Counted from the first letter of the stretch, positions 31,026 to 40,224 are shown. The stretch is DNA of 64,000 bases from Woeseiaceae bacterium (GCA_013042375.1 JABDQH010000028.1:1-64000); one strand, 5' to 3'. Translations and numbers: made by a program. Notes: a model not told the origin generated them from the sequence alone.

Positions 31026-31966
31026 AACCGCTCCGCGACCCGCAGACGCGCGCTGCGGGCGCGCCTGTTGGTGGCGACTTCCTGGTCGTTCGCCGTGATC
31101 GGCTTGCCGACGATTGCGAGTCTGGCGCGATGCGCTTCCGGAACATCGGGCATGCCGCGGAATTGCTCGGATTCACGCGATGCGTCGCGCATGAAACGCT
31201 TCACGATACGATCCTCGAGCGAGTGAAAGCTGATGACGCACAGCCGCGCGCCGCGCTTCATGACCACGAGCGATTGCACCAGCGCCGCTTCGAGTTGCCG
31301 CAGCTCGTCATTGATAGCGATGCGGATCGCCTGGAAGGTCCTGGTCGCGGCGTGGATCTTCTCGCTCCGCCCACCCCTGGCCTCCTCGACGATGCGGGCG
31401 AGCTGGGCCGTGCGCGAAATCGGCGACGCCGCCCGCGCCCGCACGATCGCTCGCGCCACGCGTGCCGCCTGCGTCTCTTCGCCGTATCGTTTCAGCACCC
31501 CCCGCAACTCCCGCTCATCGACAGCGGCCAGCCATTCGCTGGCAGACCTGCCGTGCTCCGGGTCCATGCGCATGTCGAGCGGCCCGTCGCGCAGGAAACT
31601 GAAGCCGCGCTGCGCCTCATCCAGCTGCGGCGAGGAAACGCCAAGGTCGAGGAGAAGCCCGTCGACCTCCCCGATGAGAGCGCGTTCGCGAATGATGGTT
31701 TCAAGTTGTGCAATTTCCGCCCTGACCAATTCGAAGCGCAGGTCGTCGACGAGGGAAGCAGGCGCCGATGAGATGGCCTCGGGATCGCGATCGATCGCGA
31801 TCAGGCGGCCTGTGTCACCGAGCAAATTCAGTATCGCCCTGCTGTGTCCCCCGCGACCGAACGTCCCGTCGACGTAACAACCGCCTGGTTTAATATTCAG
31901 CCCTTCAAGGACCGGCCCCAGCAGCACCGGCACATGCACGTCGCTGCCCACGGTCAGAATCCGCAC
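31022..31966 (-). CDS. rsmH: 16S rRNA m4C1402 methyltransferase RsmH
   Basis: SAM-dependent N4-methyltransferase of 16S rRNA C1402 (formerly MraW). The SAM-binding region is YVDGTFGRGGHSRAIL, with LLLDLGVSSPQLDEAQRGFSF and VISFHSLEDRIVKRFM as further family blocks. The length of 314 residues is standard. It starts immediately after the mraZ stop. RsmI, which modifies the same nucleotide, is encoded about 1.3 kb away at 33226. Confidence 0.97.
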   Translation of the reverse strand: MRILTVGSDVHVPVLLGPVLEGLNIKPGGCYVDGTFGRGGHSRAILNLLGDTGRLIAIDRDPEAISSAPASLVDDLRFELVRAEIAQLETIIRERALIGEVDGLLLDLGVSSPQLDEAQRGFSFLRDGPLDMRMDPEHGRSASEWLAAVDERELRGVLKRYGEETQAARVARAIVRARAASPISRTAQLARIVEEARGGRSEKIHAATRTFQAIRIAINDELRQLEAALVQSLVVMKRGARLCVISFHSLEDRIVKRFMRDASRESEQFRGMPDVPEAHRARLAIVGKPITANDQEVATNRRARSARLRVAERL

Positions 31967-32416
31967 CTAGAACGCGATCGACTCAAGATCCGGCGGCAGT
32001 TCGCCGTCGTCATCCTGGCTGAGCCATGCGTCACGTTTTTCGTTCCAGGTCGCTTCATCCCAAAGTTCAAACTTGTTGCCCTGCCCGATCAGCATTGCCT
32101 GCTTCTCGAGGCTTGCGAATTCCCGCAGCTCTTTCGAGACGAGAATCCGGCCGCTGCCGTCCATGTCGACCTCGGTCGCGTAACCGACCATAATGCGCAC
32201 GATGCGGCGCGCAGCCTTGTTCATGCTGGGCAGCCGCACGAGTTTTCTTTCGAGGTCTTCCCAATCGGGAAGGGGATAAACGAGCAGGCAATGATCCTTG
32301 TCCACCGTAACGACAATCTGGCCGTCACAACGGGCGCTGAGCCGTTCCCGATAACGGGTCGGTATCGCCACACGCCCCTTGGCGTCCAGGGTGACCTTGG
32401 TTGCCCCTCTAAACAC
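31967..32416 (-). CDS. mraZ: Transcriptional regulator MraZ
   Basis: SpoVT/AbrB-fold repressor of the dcw cluster. It contains two DxxGR boxes, DAKGRVAIPTRYRERL and DGSGRILVSKELREF. I place the start at a GTG giving V/M-FRGATKVTLD, where family members normally begin (149 residues). An upstream ATG at 32476 would add 20 residues (MGSLPVFRARRAKSAASGQA). That ATG has GGGAGG only 2 bases away and lies inside the third MraZ box, whereas the GTG has no clear ribosome site, so the start remains open. First gene of the dcw cluster. Confidence 0.93.
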   Translation of the reverse strand: MFRGATKVTLDAKGRVAIPTRYRERLSARCDGQIVVTVDKDHCLLVYPLPDWEDLERKLVRLPSMNKAARRIVRIMVGYATEVDMDGSGRILVSKELREFASLEKQAMLIGQGNKFELWDEATWNEKRDAWLSQDDDGELPPDLESIAF

Positions 32417-32470
32417 GGCTTGACCGGATGCCGCCGATTTCGCTCTTCTGGCGCGAAAAACGGGCAGGCT

Positions 32471-32495
32471 GCCCATCTCCTCCCACTTTTATCCA
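32471..32495 (-). promoter_or_regulatory. Three phased MraZ operator boxes
   Basis: On the minus strand, TGGAT-AAAAG-TGGGA-GGAGA-TGGGC: three TGGNN boxes repeated every 10 bases, just downstream of the dcw promoter. MraZ is known to bind TGGGN direct repeats with 5-base spacers upstream of its own gene, so this is a very likely autorepression site. Confidence 0.86.
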
Positions 32496-32504
32496 CTTTT
32501 CAAC

Positions 32505-32534
32505 ACTATAGGTAAGCGTCCTCGCAAGCGTCAA
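32505..32534 (-). promoter_or_regulatory. Sigma70-type promoter of the dcw cluster
   Basis: On the minus strand, -35 TTGACG (32534-32529), an 18-base spacer and -10 TATAGT (32510-32505). Transcription would start near 32498, directly before the MraZ boxes. It is the clearest sigma70 core in the window and well placed to drive mraZ through ftsI and beyond. Confidence 0.8.
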
Positions 32535-32735
32535 CACGCAGTAATGAATAATGCTTGTTCTACAGGGACTTAGGGGCGATCGGGTGGCCCAAAAAGGGCA
32601 AATTGTGGCAGGTCTCGCGCGTGAGAAATCAGACGCTTACGGCTACTTCTTAGACAAGTCGTGAAAAATGAGTCGCGAGATGGCGACAGCAGCGGATTCG
32701 GGGCGCGAAAAACGCAAGATTGCGCAACAACGCAT
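32535..32735. other. Non-coding stretch between dcw promoter and REP-like element
   Basis: Part of the roughly 390-base interval between mraZ and rnpB. Apart from the dcw promoter and operators on one side and the palindromic element on the other, I see no gene, RNA or convincing regulatory motif. No ORF here resembles a protein. Confidence 0.5.
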
Positions 32736-32797
32736 GGGGACAGTCACCCTAACTCGTGTCGGTCATTCGACCGACCCGAGATAGGGTGACTGTCCCC
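32736..32797. repeat. REP-like palindrome downstream of rnpB
   Basis: GGGGACAGTCACCCT (32736-32750) pairs perfectly with AGGGTGACTGTCCCC (32783-32797). Inside is a second perfect stem, GTCGGTC-ATTC-GACCGAC (32758-32775). The element begins about 10 bases beyond the 3' end of RNase P RNA and could act as its terminator or 3' processing boundary. The core matches the palindromes at 51991 and 59406. Confidence 0.9.
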
Positions 32798-32807
32798 TTA
32801 GAAGAAG

Positions 32808-33211
32808 GTGGGAAAGCCGGAGCCGGCAATAAGCCGGGTTCTGTCGCTGGCAACCATTCATCTGGGATAGCCGTCACCGGCTACCTCGAGCAACCTACCC
32901 GGGAGTCCGTTCGGAACCGACGGCGGGCAGCCGCCCAAACGCCCCTATTGGGGGCGTTGTGCGTTGCCCTACTCCCCTATTTGGTCTTGCTCCGGGCGGG
33001 GTTTACCGTGCCGCGAACTGTTGCCAGTCGCGCGGTGCGCTCTTACCGCACCATTTCACCCTTACCGGACTAAAGCCGGCGGTATATTTTCTGTGGCACT
33101 TTCCGTGGGCTCGCGCCCCCCAGGCGTTACCTGGCGCCCTGTCCGAAGGAGCCCGGACTTTCCTCCATAGCCTCGCTACAGCGGTTGCCTGGCCGACTCC
33201 GGCTTTCCCGA
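32808..33211 (-). ncRNA. rnpB: RNase P RNA (bacterial type A)
   Basis: Catalytic RNA that trims tRNA 5' leaders. On the minus strand it contains the invariant block GAGGAAAGTCCGGGCTCC near the 5' end and AGATGAATGGTTGCC...ACAGAACCCGGCTTA near the 3' end. The ends pair as P1: GGGAAAGCCGGAG with CTCCGGCTTTCCC. The length of about 404 nucleotides suits type A; ends are accurate to within several bases. It starts about 15 bases after the rsmI stop, and a TAAAAT hexamer at 33223-33218 could be its -10 box. A REP-like palindrome follows its 3' end. Confidence 0.96.
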
Positions 33212-33225
33212 AGCCCCATTTTACA

Positions 33226-34068
33226 CTATGACGGGGATTTCTTGCGGATCTCGAGAACCCGGTCGTAAAGCTCGTTCTTCTTCAGTCCCGTGAAGTCCGC
33301 GGCAATGCGCGCAGCTTCCCCGGCGCTGACCTTGTCGACCAGCATTCGCAACAGGCGGTCCGCTTCGGCGAGGGACGTATCGACCCGCTCCGCTCCGGCG
33401 ACGATGATGACAAATTCGCCCTTAACGACGATCGTGCCGTCGTCGATCATCCCTAGCAGGCCATCGAGGGATGCCCGAACGCCCTGTTCGTGCAACTTCG
33501 TCAACTCGCGCCCGACGAACGCCTCTCGTTCGCCGCCGAAGACCTGTGCGAGATCCTCGAGGCAGTCGCGAACCCGGTGCACGGATTCATACAGGACCAG
33601 CGTGCGTTCCTCGTGCGAAAGTGCCTCGAGCCAGGCAAGGCGCGCGGCACGTTTCGCTGGCCCGAATCCCTCGAAACAGAAGCGGTCGGTCGGCAGGCCG
33701 CAGACCGACAGGGCCGCGGTTGCGGCCGAGGCGCCCGGCACGGGTACGACGCGCAAACCCTGCTCATGTGCGGCGCGCACGAGGCGGTAGCCGGGATCGC
33801 TGACGAGCGGTGTCCCGGCGTCGCTGACAAGCGCTACGTCCTTGCCACCCTGCAGTGCAGCAATCACCTTGCGCGCGGCACGTTCCTCGTTGTGATCGTG
33901 CAGTGCCATTACTGTCGGATTTGCCCCGATATGCGATAGCAATCGCCGGGTGTGGCGGGTATCCTCGGCTGCTACGAGATCCACCGACGCGAGCGTTTGG
34001 GCCGCTCGCGGGGTCAGGTCGTCGAGATTTCCGATCGGCGTGGCTGTCACATAGAGTGTGCCGCTCAT
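33226..34068 (-). CDS. rsmI: 16S rRNA 2'-O-methyltransferase RsmI
   Basis: Methylates the 2'-OH of C1402 in 16S rRNA, the same nucleotide RsmH modifies. It has the tetrapyrrole-methylase-fold start GTLYVTATPIGNLDDLTPRA and blocks AAEDTRHTRRLL, ALVSDAGTPLVSDPG and VPVPGASAATAAL. I start at MSGTLYVT, 67 codons inside the ORF, because the upstream part is antisense to lpoA; this gives 280 residues. It is divergent from lpoA, 33 bases apart, an arrangement conserved in Gammaproteobacteria. Confidence 0.97.
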   Translation of the reverse strand: MSGTLYVTATPIGNLDDLTPRAAQTLASVDLVAAEDTRHTRRLLSHIGANPTVMALHDHNEERAARKVIAALQGGKDVALVSDAGTPLVSDPGYRLVRAAHEQGLRVVPVPGASAATAALSVCGLPTDRFCFEGFGPAKRAARLAWLEALSHEERTLVLYESVHRVRDCLEDLAQVFGGEREAFVGRELTKLHEQGVRASLDGLLGMIDDGTIVVKGEFVIIVAGAERVDTSLAEADRLLRMLVDKVSAGEAARIAADFTGLKKNELYDRVLEIRKKSPS

Positions 34069-34101
34069 CTGGCCAGGAATCCGTACTCGCTTGGGAAAGA
34101 C

Positions 34102-36078
34102 ATGATGCAAAAGCCCCAACATCCTGCACGCGAACGCCGTTCGCTGGCAAGCGCCGCCTTCGTCGCCGCCTGCCTGTTGGCGCTCGCCGCGTGCGAGACG
34201 CCGAGTATCGGCGGGTTCGGCGGCTCGGCGGAAGACCGCGCCGAACGCATGGCGCAGAACGGAGACCACGACGACGCCGCCGGTGCGTACATGGGGCTCG
34301 CGGTTGATGCCGCCGGGACCGAGCGCGAGCGCTTTACGCTGCTGGCTGTCGAGCAGTATCTCGATGCCGGCGACGTCTCACGAGCCCGCAGCGCGTTCGG
34401 CAACGTGGCTCGACAGGAGACGGGCAATCTCGCCGCACTGTGGAGCACCAACCGGGCTGCGTTTCACCTTTACAACGGCGAAGCCGACGACGCGCTTGGC
34501 CTGCTCGAGCCCTTGTCACGGCAGCCGCTGACGCAACGCGATCGCCTGCGGGTGGAGGCGCTGCGGGCCGATGCCTGGATCCAGAAACAGGACCCGGCCC
34601 GCGCCGTCGAACTGATGACGCAGCGTGAAACCTGGGTTCAAGACCGGCGCGGCGTAGAACGCAATCGCAATCGCCTGTGGCAGGGGCTGTTGCTCAGCGG
34701 CCCAACCGTGCTGCGCGAAGCGGCCGAAACGGCACCGGACCCCGTTGTGCGCGGCTGGCTGACGATCGGGTCGGTCGCGGTATCGACCGGGCAGCAGGGC
34801 GTCGGCTGGGCCCGAGGCGTGACGCGCTGGCGCGAGCAAAACCCGCAGCATCCGGCCATGTTGATTCTGGGCGACCTCGAGTTGCCCGAACACCTGCTGT
34901 ACGAGTACCCCAAACAGATCGCGTTGCTCCTGCCGCTGACCGGAAACGCCGGTAGCGCCGGTAAGGCCATACAGAATGGCTTCCTCGGCGCGTACTACGC
35001 GGCGGCGTCAGGACTCGACGATCGGCAGGCCGTGAGTATCTACGACGTCAACGCCGAGGGTGGCGCCAATGCGGCTTACGCGGCGGCGGTATCCGCTGGC
35101 GCCGAGTTCGTCGTCGGCCCGTTGCTGAAGAAAAATGTCAGTGACCTCGCGAACGACATCCTGGTACCCATCCCGGTACTGACGCTGAACTACCTGCCAC
35201 AGGACACGCTGGCACCGCCCGGTCTTTACCAGTTCGCACTCGCGCCTGAAGATGAGGCGGTCTCGGCCGCACGGCGTGCACTGCAGGATGGTCACACGCG
35301 CGGTGTCGCGCTCGTGCCCAACAATGACTGGGGTCGCCGCCTGTTGCGAAGCTTCGTGACCGAGTTCGAGGGGCTCGGTGGCACCGTGCTCGACTATCGA
35401 GCCTACACGCCGGGCAAGCAGGACTTTTCCGACGAGATCGAGAACCTCATGGGCCTGAGCGGCAGCGTGCAACGCTACCGGCGACTGCGCGCCAACATCG
35501 AAAGCCCGCTGCAGTTCGACCCACGCCGTCGCCAGGATGCCGAGTTCATCTTCCTGCCGACCGATGCGGCGGCCGGGCGCCTGCTCAAGGCCCAGCTCAA
35601 GTTCCATTACTCGGGTGACCTTCCCGTCTACTCGACTTCCTCGGTGAACGCCCGTGACGGACGCTCCAATGCCGACCTCAACGGCATCATGTTTGCCGAT
35701 ACGCCGTGGGTGATCGATCCGCAGCCCTGGATCACCGATCTGCGCGACGAGTTCGCCGAGTACTGGCCCGAGGAGCGGCGGCTGGCACGACTTCACGCAA
35801 TGGGATACGACGCGTACAACCTGATCGCATCGCTGTATGCGGCGCGCGGCGGCCTGATGGACGAAATCGATGGCGCCACTGGAACGCTGTTCCTCGACAC
35901 CGACGGTCGCGTACACCGGCGGCTTGCCTGGGCGCAATTCCAGCAAGGGGAAGTCGTCGCCCTGCCGATGCCCGACGCAATCGGCGGCCCGATCGAGGAC
36001 CTGACGGATGACGGCGCGGTGCTCGAGCCCGGCGCGGCCGACGAAGCGCCATGGCGCGGCGAAGCACCGGAGCTGTAG
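34102..36078 (+). CDS. lpoA: Penicillin-binding protein activator LpoA
   Basis: Outer-membrane lipoprotein that reaches through the periplasm to activate PBP1A. The signal peptide ends in a lipobox LALAAC. An N-terminal helical TPR-like domain (about residues 30-260) is followed by a periplasmic-binding-protein-like domain starting near IALLLPLTGNAGSAGKAIQNGF. I start at MMQKPQH (34102, or the next ATG) because the signal peptide follows directly; this gives 658 residues. The ORF upstream is antisense to rsmI. It overlaps yraN by 28 bases. Confidence 0.93.
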   Translation: MMQKPQHPARERRSLASAAFVAACLLALAACETPSIGGFGGSAEDRAERMAQNGDHDDAAGAYMGLAVDAAGTERERFTLLAVEQYLDAGDVSRARSAFGNVARQETGNLAALWSTNRAAFHLYNGEADDALGLLEPLSRQPLTQRDRLRVEALRADAWIQKQDPARAVELMTQRETWVQDRRGVERNRNRLWQGLLLSGPTVLREAAETAPDPVVRGWLTIGSVAVSTGQQGVGWARGVTRWREQNPQHPAMLILGDLELPEHLLYEYPKQIALLLPLTGNAGSAGKAIQNGFLGAYYAAASGLDDRQAVSIYDVNAEGGANAAYAAAVSAGAEFVVGPLLKKNVSDLANDILVPIPVLTLNYLPQDTLAPPGLYQFALAPEDEAVSAARRALQDGHTRGVALVPNNDWGRRLLRSFVTEFEGLGGTVLDYRAYTPGKQDFSDEIENLMGLSGSVQRYRRLRANIESPLQFDPRRRQDAEFIFLPTDAAAGRLLKAQLKFHYSGDLPVYSTSSVNARDGRSNADLNGIMFADTPWVIDPQPWITDLRDEFAEYWPEERRLARLHAMGYDAYNLIASLYAARGGLMDEIDGATGTLFLDTDGRVHRRLAWAQFQQGEVVALPMPDAIGGPIEDLTDDGAVLEPGAADEAPWRGEAPEL

Positions 36079-36431
36079 GCCGGCGCGCCGAGCGACTCGC
36101 ATGCCGCTATCTCGAGGCCCGCGGATTGCGGCCCGTGGCACAGAATTTCCGCCGGCGCGGCGGTGAAATCGACCTGCTCATGCTCGAAGATGCCTGCCTG
36201 GTCGTCGTCGAGGTTCGCTACCGGAAGTCGAGCGCGTTCATCGACCCGGAACTGACCGTCGATCGTCACAAGCAACGCAGGCTTGTCCATACCGCGGCGC
36301 TGTTTCTCGCGCGGCACCGACATTTTGCGGGCCACGCCATGCGTTTTGACGTCGTGTCGATCGAGGGTCACGACAAACCGCGAGTTCGCTGGATTCGCGA
36401 CGCGTTTCGTCCCGATGACTCGAAGCTCTGA
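36051..36431 (+). CDS. yraN: UPF0102 family protein YraN
   Basis: Small UPF0102 protein with a restriction-endonuclease-like (Holliday-junction resolvase-like) fold; its cellular role is unproven. The sequence has the conserved G..GE..A..YL..RG start (GAVGRRAERLACRYLEARG) and the nuclease-like core GGEIDLLMLEDACLVVVEVRYRKS (E-x-D...E-V-x-x-R). The length of 126 residues is typical. It starts inside the lpoA 3' end, so it is coupled to lpoA, as in E. coli. Confidence 0.93.
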   Translation: MARRSTGAVGRRAERLACRYLEARGLRPVAQNFRRRGGEIDLLMLEDACLVVVEVRYRKSSAFIDPELTVDRHKQRRLVHTAALFLARHRHFAGHAMRFDVVSIEGHDKPRVRWIRDAFRPDDSKL

Positions 36432-36441
36432 GCCCTGCTAG

Positions 36442-37041
<600 letters not shown>

Positions 37042-37073
37042 CCCTGGCCCGGCTGAGCAACTATCAGATAAAA

Positions 37074-37086
37074 GGTACCTGGTACC
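37074..37086. repeat. Double GGTACC motif in diaA/sspB gap
   Basis: GGTACC-T-GGTACC, preceded by AAAA, in the 48-base gap between convergent diaA and sspB. It is short and could be a remnant or minor relative of the palindromic elements that fill the other convergent gaps; this relation is a guess. Confidence 0.4.
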
Positions 37087-37089
37087 GGA

Positions 37090-37485
37090 TTACTTGACGA
37101 TCTTGAGATGCGGCCGCGAACGTGGCTGCTCGATGTCGTCGCGGAGCTCGGGCGGCGCGGCCTGGTCTTCCTGGGAGAAGATCATGCCCTGGCCGGTCTC
37201 GCGCGCATAAATGCCGAGTACCGACCGTATTGGCGCCCAGACGTCGTGCGGCACGCCGCCGAAGCGCGCGCGAAAGCTCACGGTATCGTTGGTCAACTTG
37301 AGATTGTGCGCGGCCGACTCGCTGATGTTGAGAATGATCTTGCCATCCTTGACATGCTCGCTCGGCACGGACACGCCATCGAACGAGGTATCCACAACAA
37401 TGTGTGGAGTATGCCGGTTGTCCACCATCCATTCGTGCATGGCACGAATGAGATACGGACGCTTTGAACGATTCGGATAGCTCAT
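37090..37485 (-). CDS. sspB: ClpXP protease specificity factor SspB
   Basis: Adaptor that delivers ssrA-tagged and other substrates to ClpXP. The substrate-binding domain begins SKRPYLIRAMHEWMVDN, and the flexible tail ends RSRPHLKIVK, resembling the ClpX-binding tail of E. coli SspB (LRVVK). I start at MSYPNRSKRP, 22 codons inside the ORF, for 131 residues. It is the last gene of the petABC-sspA-sspB run. Confidence 0.95.
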   Translation of the reverse strand: MSYPNRSKRPYLIRAMHEWMVDNRHTPHIVVDTSFDGVSVPSEHVKDGKIILNISESAAHNLKLTNDTVSFRARFGGVPHDVWAPIRSVLGIYARETGQGMIFSQEDQAAPPELRDDIEQPRSRPHLKIVK

Positions 37486-37596
37486 CGATTTGCCTGAGCG
37501 GTCTGTCAACCTGCCCGCTACTTTACCACTGATTCCGGCCGTGTTGGGCAACTCGACATAACCCGCTGAAGAGCTATTGCGTCGCCTGCGACGGCG

Positions 37597-38229
37597 CTAG
37601 AGTCTCATCTCCTGCTCGAGCTCGGTCAGGCTCTGCTGGAACGAACGACGCGCAAACACGCGGTTCATATAGGCCTCAATGGCCTCGGCGTCAGAGCCAA
37701 GATCGATGCCGTACACGGGTAGCCGCCACAGCAACGGCGCAATCGTACAATCGACCAGCGAAAATTCTTCGCTGAGGAAATACGGTTTCGCTGCAAAAAG
37801 CTCTGCGCTCTGCAAGATACTCTCGCGCAACATCTTGCGCGGCTTGGTGCCGAGTTTGCCGTCCACCGTGTTCTCGGCCTCCTCGGCGATCGAATACCAG
37901 TCGGTCTCGATGCGGAACAACGCCAGGCGGAATTGCGCGCGCGTGACGGGGTCGACGGGCATGAGCGGCGGATGCGGGAACCGTTCGTCGAGGTACTCGA
38001 TAATGACGCGCGAGTCATACAGCGTAAGGTCGCGATCAACCAGCGTCGGCACAGTGTGGTATGGATTGAGATCCATAAGGTCTTCGGGCAGGTCGGGCCC
38101 GGCGACGTTGGAGATCTCGATATTGATGTTCTTTTCGGCCAGTACCAGTCGCGCACGGTGACTGTGAATATCGGTCGGCCGCGAGAACAGCGTCATGACA
38201 GAGCGCCTGTTTGCAACGACCGCCATCAT
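37597..38229 (-). CDS. sspA: Stringent starvation protein A
   Basis: RNA-polymerase-associated protein with a glutathione-transferase fold. It shows an N-terminal thioredoxin-like part (MTLFSRPTDIHSHRARLVLAEK), the GST-like PTLVDRDLTLYDSRVIIEYLDERFPHPPL block, and a helical C-terminal domain. At 210 residues it equals E. coli SspA (212). A start at the inner ATG (MTLFSRP) is possible. It overlaps petC by 4 bases and precedes sspB by 111 bases. Confidence 0.96.
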   Translation of the reverse strand: MMAVVANRRSVMTLFSRPTDIHSHRARLVLAEKNINIEISNVAGPDLPEDLMDLNPYHTVPTLVDRDLTLYDSRVIIEYLDERFPHPPLMPVDPVTRAQFRLALFRIETDWYSIAEEAENTVDGKLGTKPRKMLRESILQSAELFAAKPYFLSEEFSLVDCTIAPLLWRLPVYGIDLGSDAEAIEAYMNRVFARRSFQQSLTELEQEMRL

Positions 38230-38981
38230 TCGACGTCCTTCCAGATCTGTTTCTTGAGCATTCGCGCGATGATCAGGAAAACGACCAGGTAGATGAGCAC
38301 CCAGACCCCTATCGTGCGGCGGTCCTGGCGGATCGGTTCTGCGATGAAGGCGAGGAAGTTTGTCGTGTCGCGCACGAATTCATCGTACACGTTCGGATCC
38401 ATGGACCCGGCAGACAGCAGCTCGAAACCCTTGAACTCCGACGTGACCGAGCCATCCTCGTTCCTGTGATCCTCGAAACGCGCTTCCTGGTAGCCCTGCA
38501 GCTCCCACAGCACGTGCGGCATGCTGGTCCCGGCGAGCACGAGGTTGTCCACACCGGTCGGGCTCTTCTCTGATACGTAGAAACCCTTGAGGAAGTTATA
38601 GATGTAGTCAGCCCCGCGAGCCCGGGCCATCAGGGACAGGTCGGGAGGCGCCTGCCCGAACCAGCGTTCCGCATCCTTGGTCGGCATGCTCGACCGGATC
38701 GTTTCGAACGTCTTCTCTGCATTGAACATGAGGTTGTCGATGAGTTGTTCCTCGGATAACTCGAGCTGCTTGCCGATCGTGTTGAACCGGACATACTCGG
38801 CCGAATGACAGCCCGAGCAGTAGTTCATGTAATTGCGCGCCCCGCGCTGCAGCGAGGCGACGTTGTCGGGATCGATATCGGCCGGCTCGAGATGACCGCC
38901 ACCGCCCGCCGCCATGGCCTGCGGCGCCATGAAGCACGCGCACAGCACCAGAGCGCTGCCGAATTGTCTGACCTTAATCAT
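38226..38981 (-). CDS. petC: Cytochrome c1 of the bc1 complex
   Basis: Haem c subunit that passes electrons from the Rieske centre to soluble cytochrome c. It has a Sec signal peptide (ALVLCACFMAPQAMA), the haem motif CSGCH, and a C-terminal anchor (IGVWVLIYLVVFLIIARML). The axial Met is probably in the TSMPHVLW region. The length of 251 residues is usual for proteobacteria. It overlaps petB by 8 bases and sspA by 4 bases. Confidence 0.96.
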   Translation of the reverse strand: MIKVRQFGSALVLCACFMAPQAMAAGGGGHLEPADIDPDNVASLQRGARNYMNYCSGCHSAEYVRFNTIGKQLELSEEQLIDNLMFNAEKTFETIRSSMPTKDAERWFGQAPPDLSLMARARGADYIYNFLKGFYVSEKSPTGVDNLVLAGTSMPHVLWELQGYQEARFEDHRNEDGSVTSEFKGFELLSAGSMDPNVYDEFVRDTTNFLAFIAEPIRQDRRTIGVWVLIYLVVFLIIARMLKKQIWKDVE

Positions 38982-40224
38982 GGTACACCACCCTGTCCGG
39001 CACCGGCTTTGTCTTGTCTCTTGCCGTGTAGTAAGGCATCAGCAGGAAGAAAGCGAAATACAAAACGGAGAAGATGCGCGCTAACAACACGTAGATGCCC
39101 TCGGCAGGCTGCAGGCCGAGCCACAGCAGCGCGAGGAACGTAACAACGAAAATGGACAATGCCGTCTTGTACATCCAGCCGCGGTAGCGGATCGAGCGCA
39201 CCCGGCTCCGATCCAGCCACGGCAGGAACATCGGCATTAGCACCGAGGCCGCGAACAGCACGAAGCCCCAGAACTTGTCGGGAACCGCACGCAGGATCGA
39301 GTAATACGGCGTGAAGTACCACACCGGTGCGATATGTTCGGGCGTCGCACTCACGTTCGCGGGTTCAAAGTTCGCATGCTCGAGAAAGTAACCGCCCATC
39401 TCGGGCGCGAAGAACACGACCGCCGAGAACACCATCAGGAAAACAACGATCGCGACGAGATCCTTGGACGTGTGGTATGGATGGAACGCAATGCCATCGA
39501 GTGGCACACCGTCCGGGCCCTTGTGCTTCTTGATGTCGATGCCGTCAGGATTGTTCGATCCCACCTCGTGCAGTGCGACGATATGCACGAACACGAGCCC
39601 GATCAAAGCCAGCGGCAGCACGATTACGTGCAGCGCGAAGAACCGATTCAGCGTGATATCCGAGATCGAATAGTCGCCGCGAATGAACTCGACGAGCCCG
39701 TCACCAATGACCGGGATCGCACCGAACAGCGAGATGATGACCTGCGCACCCCAGTAGGACATCTGCCCCCACGGCAACAGGTAACCCGCGAACGCCTCGG
39801 CCATCAGCACCAGCAGGATCAGCATACCGATGATCCAGATCAGCTCGCGCGGTTTCTTGTACGAGCCATACAGCATGGCGCGGAACATGTGCAAATAGAC
39901 GACGATGAAGAAGAACGACGCACCGGTCGAATGCATGTAGCGGATGAGCCAGCCCCACTCGACATCTCGCATGATGTACTCGACAGAGGCAAACGCCTCG
40001 TCGGCCGACGGCTTGTAGTTCATCGTAAGGAATATGCCGGTCAGCAACTGGATGGCAAGTACGACGAATGCCAGGACGCCGAACACGTACCACCAATTGA
40101 AGTTCTTCGAGGCATAGTACTTGGTGACGTGATGCTCCAACGTCTTGGTAAACGGGAAGCGATCGTCGATCCACTTCATCAAGCCGCCCTGCGGCTTGCC
40201 AACTTCTGCTTCGATCCTGGCCAT
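38974..40224 (-). CDS. petB: Cytochrome b of the bc1 complex
   Basis: Membrane subunit with two b haems and both quinone sites. The two haem-ligand His pairs are in HSTGASFFFIVVYLHMFR and HVIVLPLALIGLVFVH. The Qo-site motif reads PVWY, the form found in many beta- and gammaproteobacteria, in place of the alphaproteobacterial/mitochondrial PEWY. About eight or nine membrane segments and 416 residues. It shares one base with the petA stop region. Confidence 0.97.
   Translation of the reverse strand: MARIEAEVGKPQGGLMKWIDDRFPFTKTLEHHVTKYYASKNFNWWYVFGVLAFVVLAIQLLTGIFLTMNYKPSADEAFASVEYIMRDVEWGWLIRYMHSTGASFFFIVVYLHMFRAMLYGSYKKPRELIWIIGMLILLVLMAEAFAGYLLPWGQMSYWGAQVIISLFGAIPVIGDGLVEFIRGDYSISDITLNRFFALHVIVLPLALIGLVFVHIVALHEVGSNNPDGIDIKKHKGPDGVPLDGIAFHPYHTSKDLVAIVVFLMVFSAVVFFAPEMGGYFLEHANFEPANVSATPEHIAPVWYFTPYYSILRAVPDKFWGFVLFAASVLMPMFLPWLDRSRVRSIRYRGWMYKTALSIFVVTFLALLWLGLQPAEGIYVLLARIFSVLYFAFFLLMPYYTARDKTKPVPDRVVYHD

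Noticed and set aside
32627-32644. TGGCAGGTCTCGCGC-like -24/-12 sequence near the rnpB/mraZ interval
   Set aside because: One core position is wrong, and it would face the 3' end of rnpB, so it has no gene to drive.
32756-33231. Three plus-strand ORFs between mraZ and rsmI
   Set aside because: They lie across RNase P RNA on the other strand; the conserved RNA explains the sequence.
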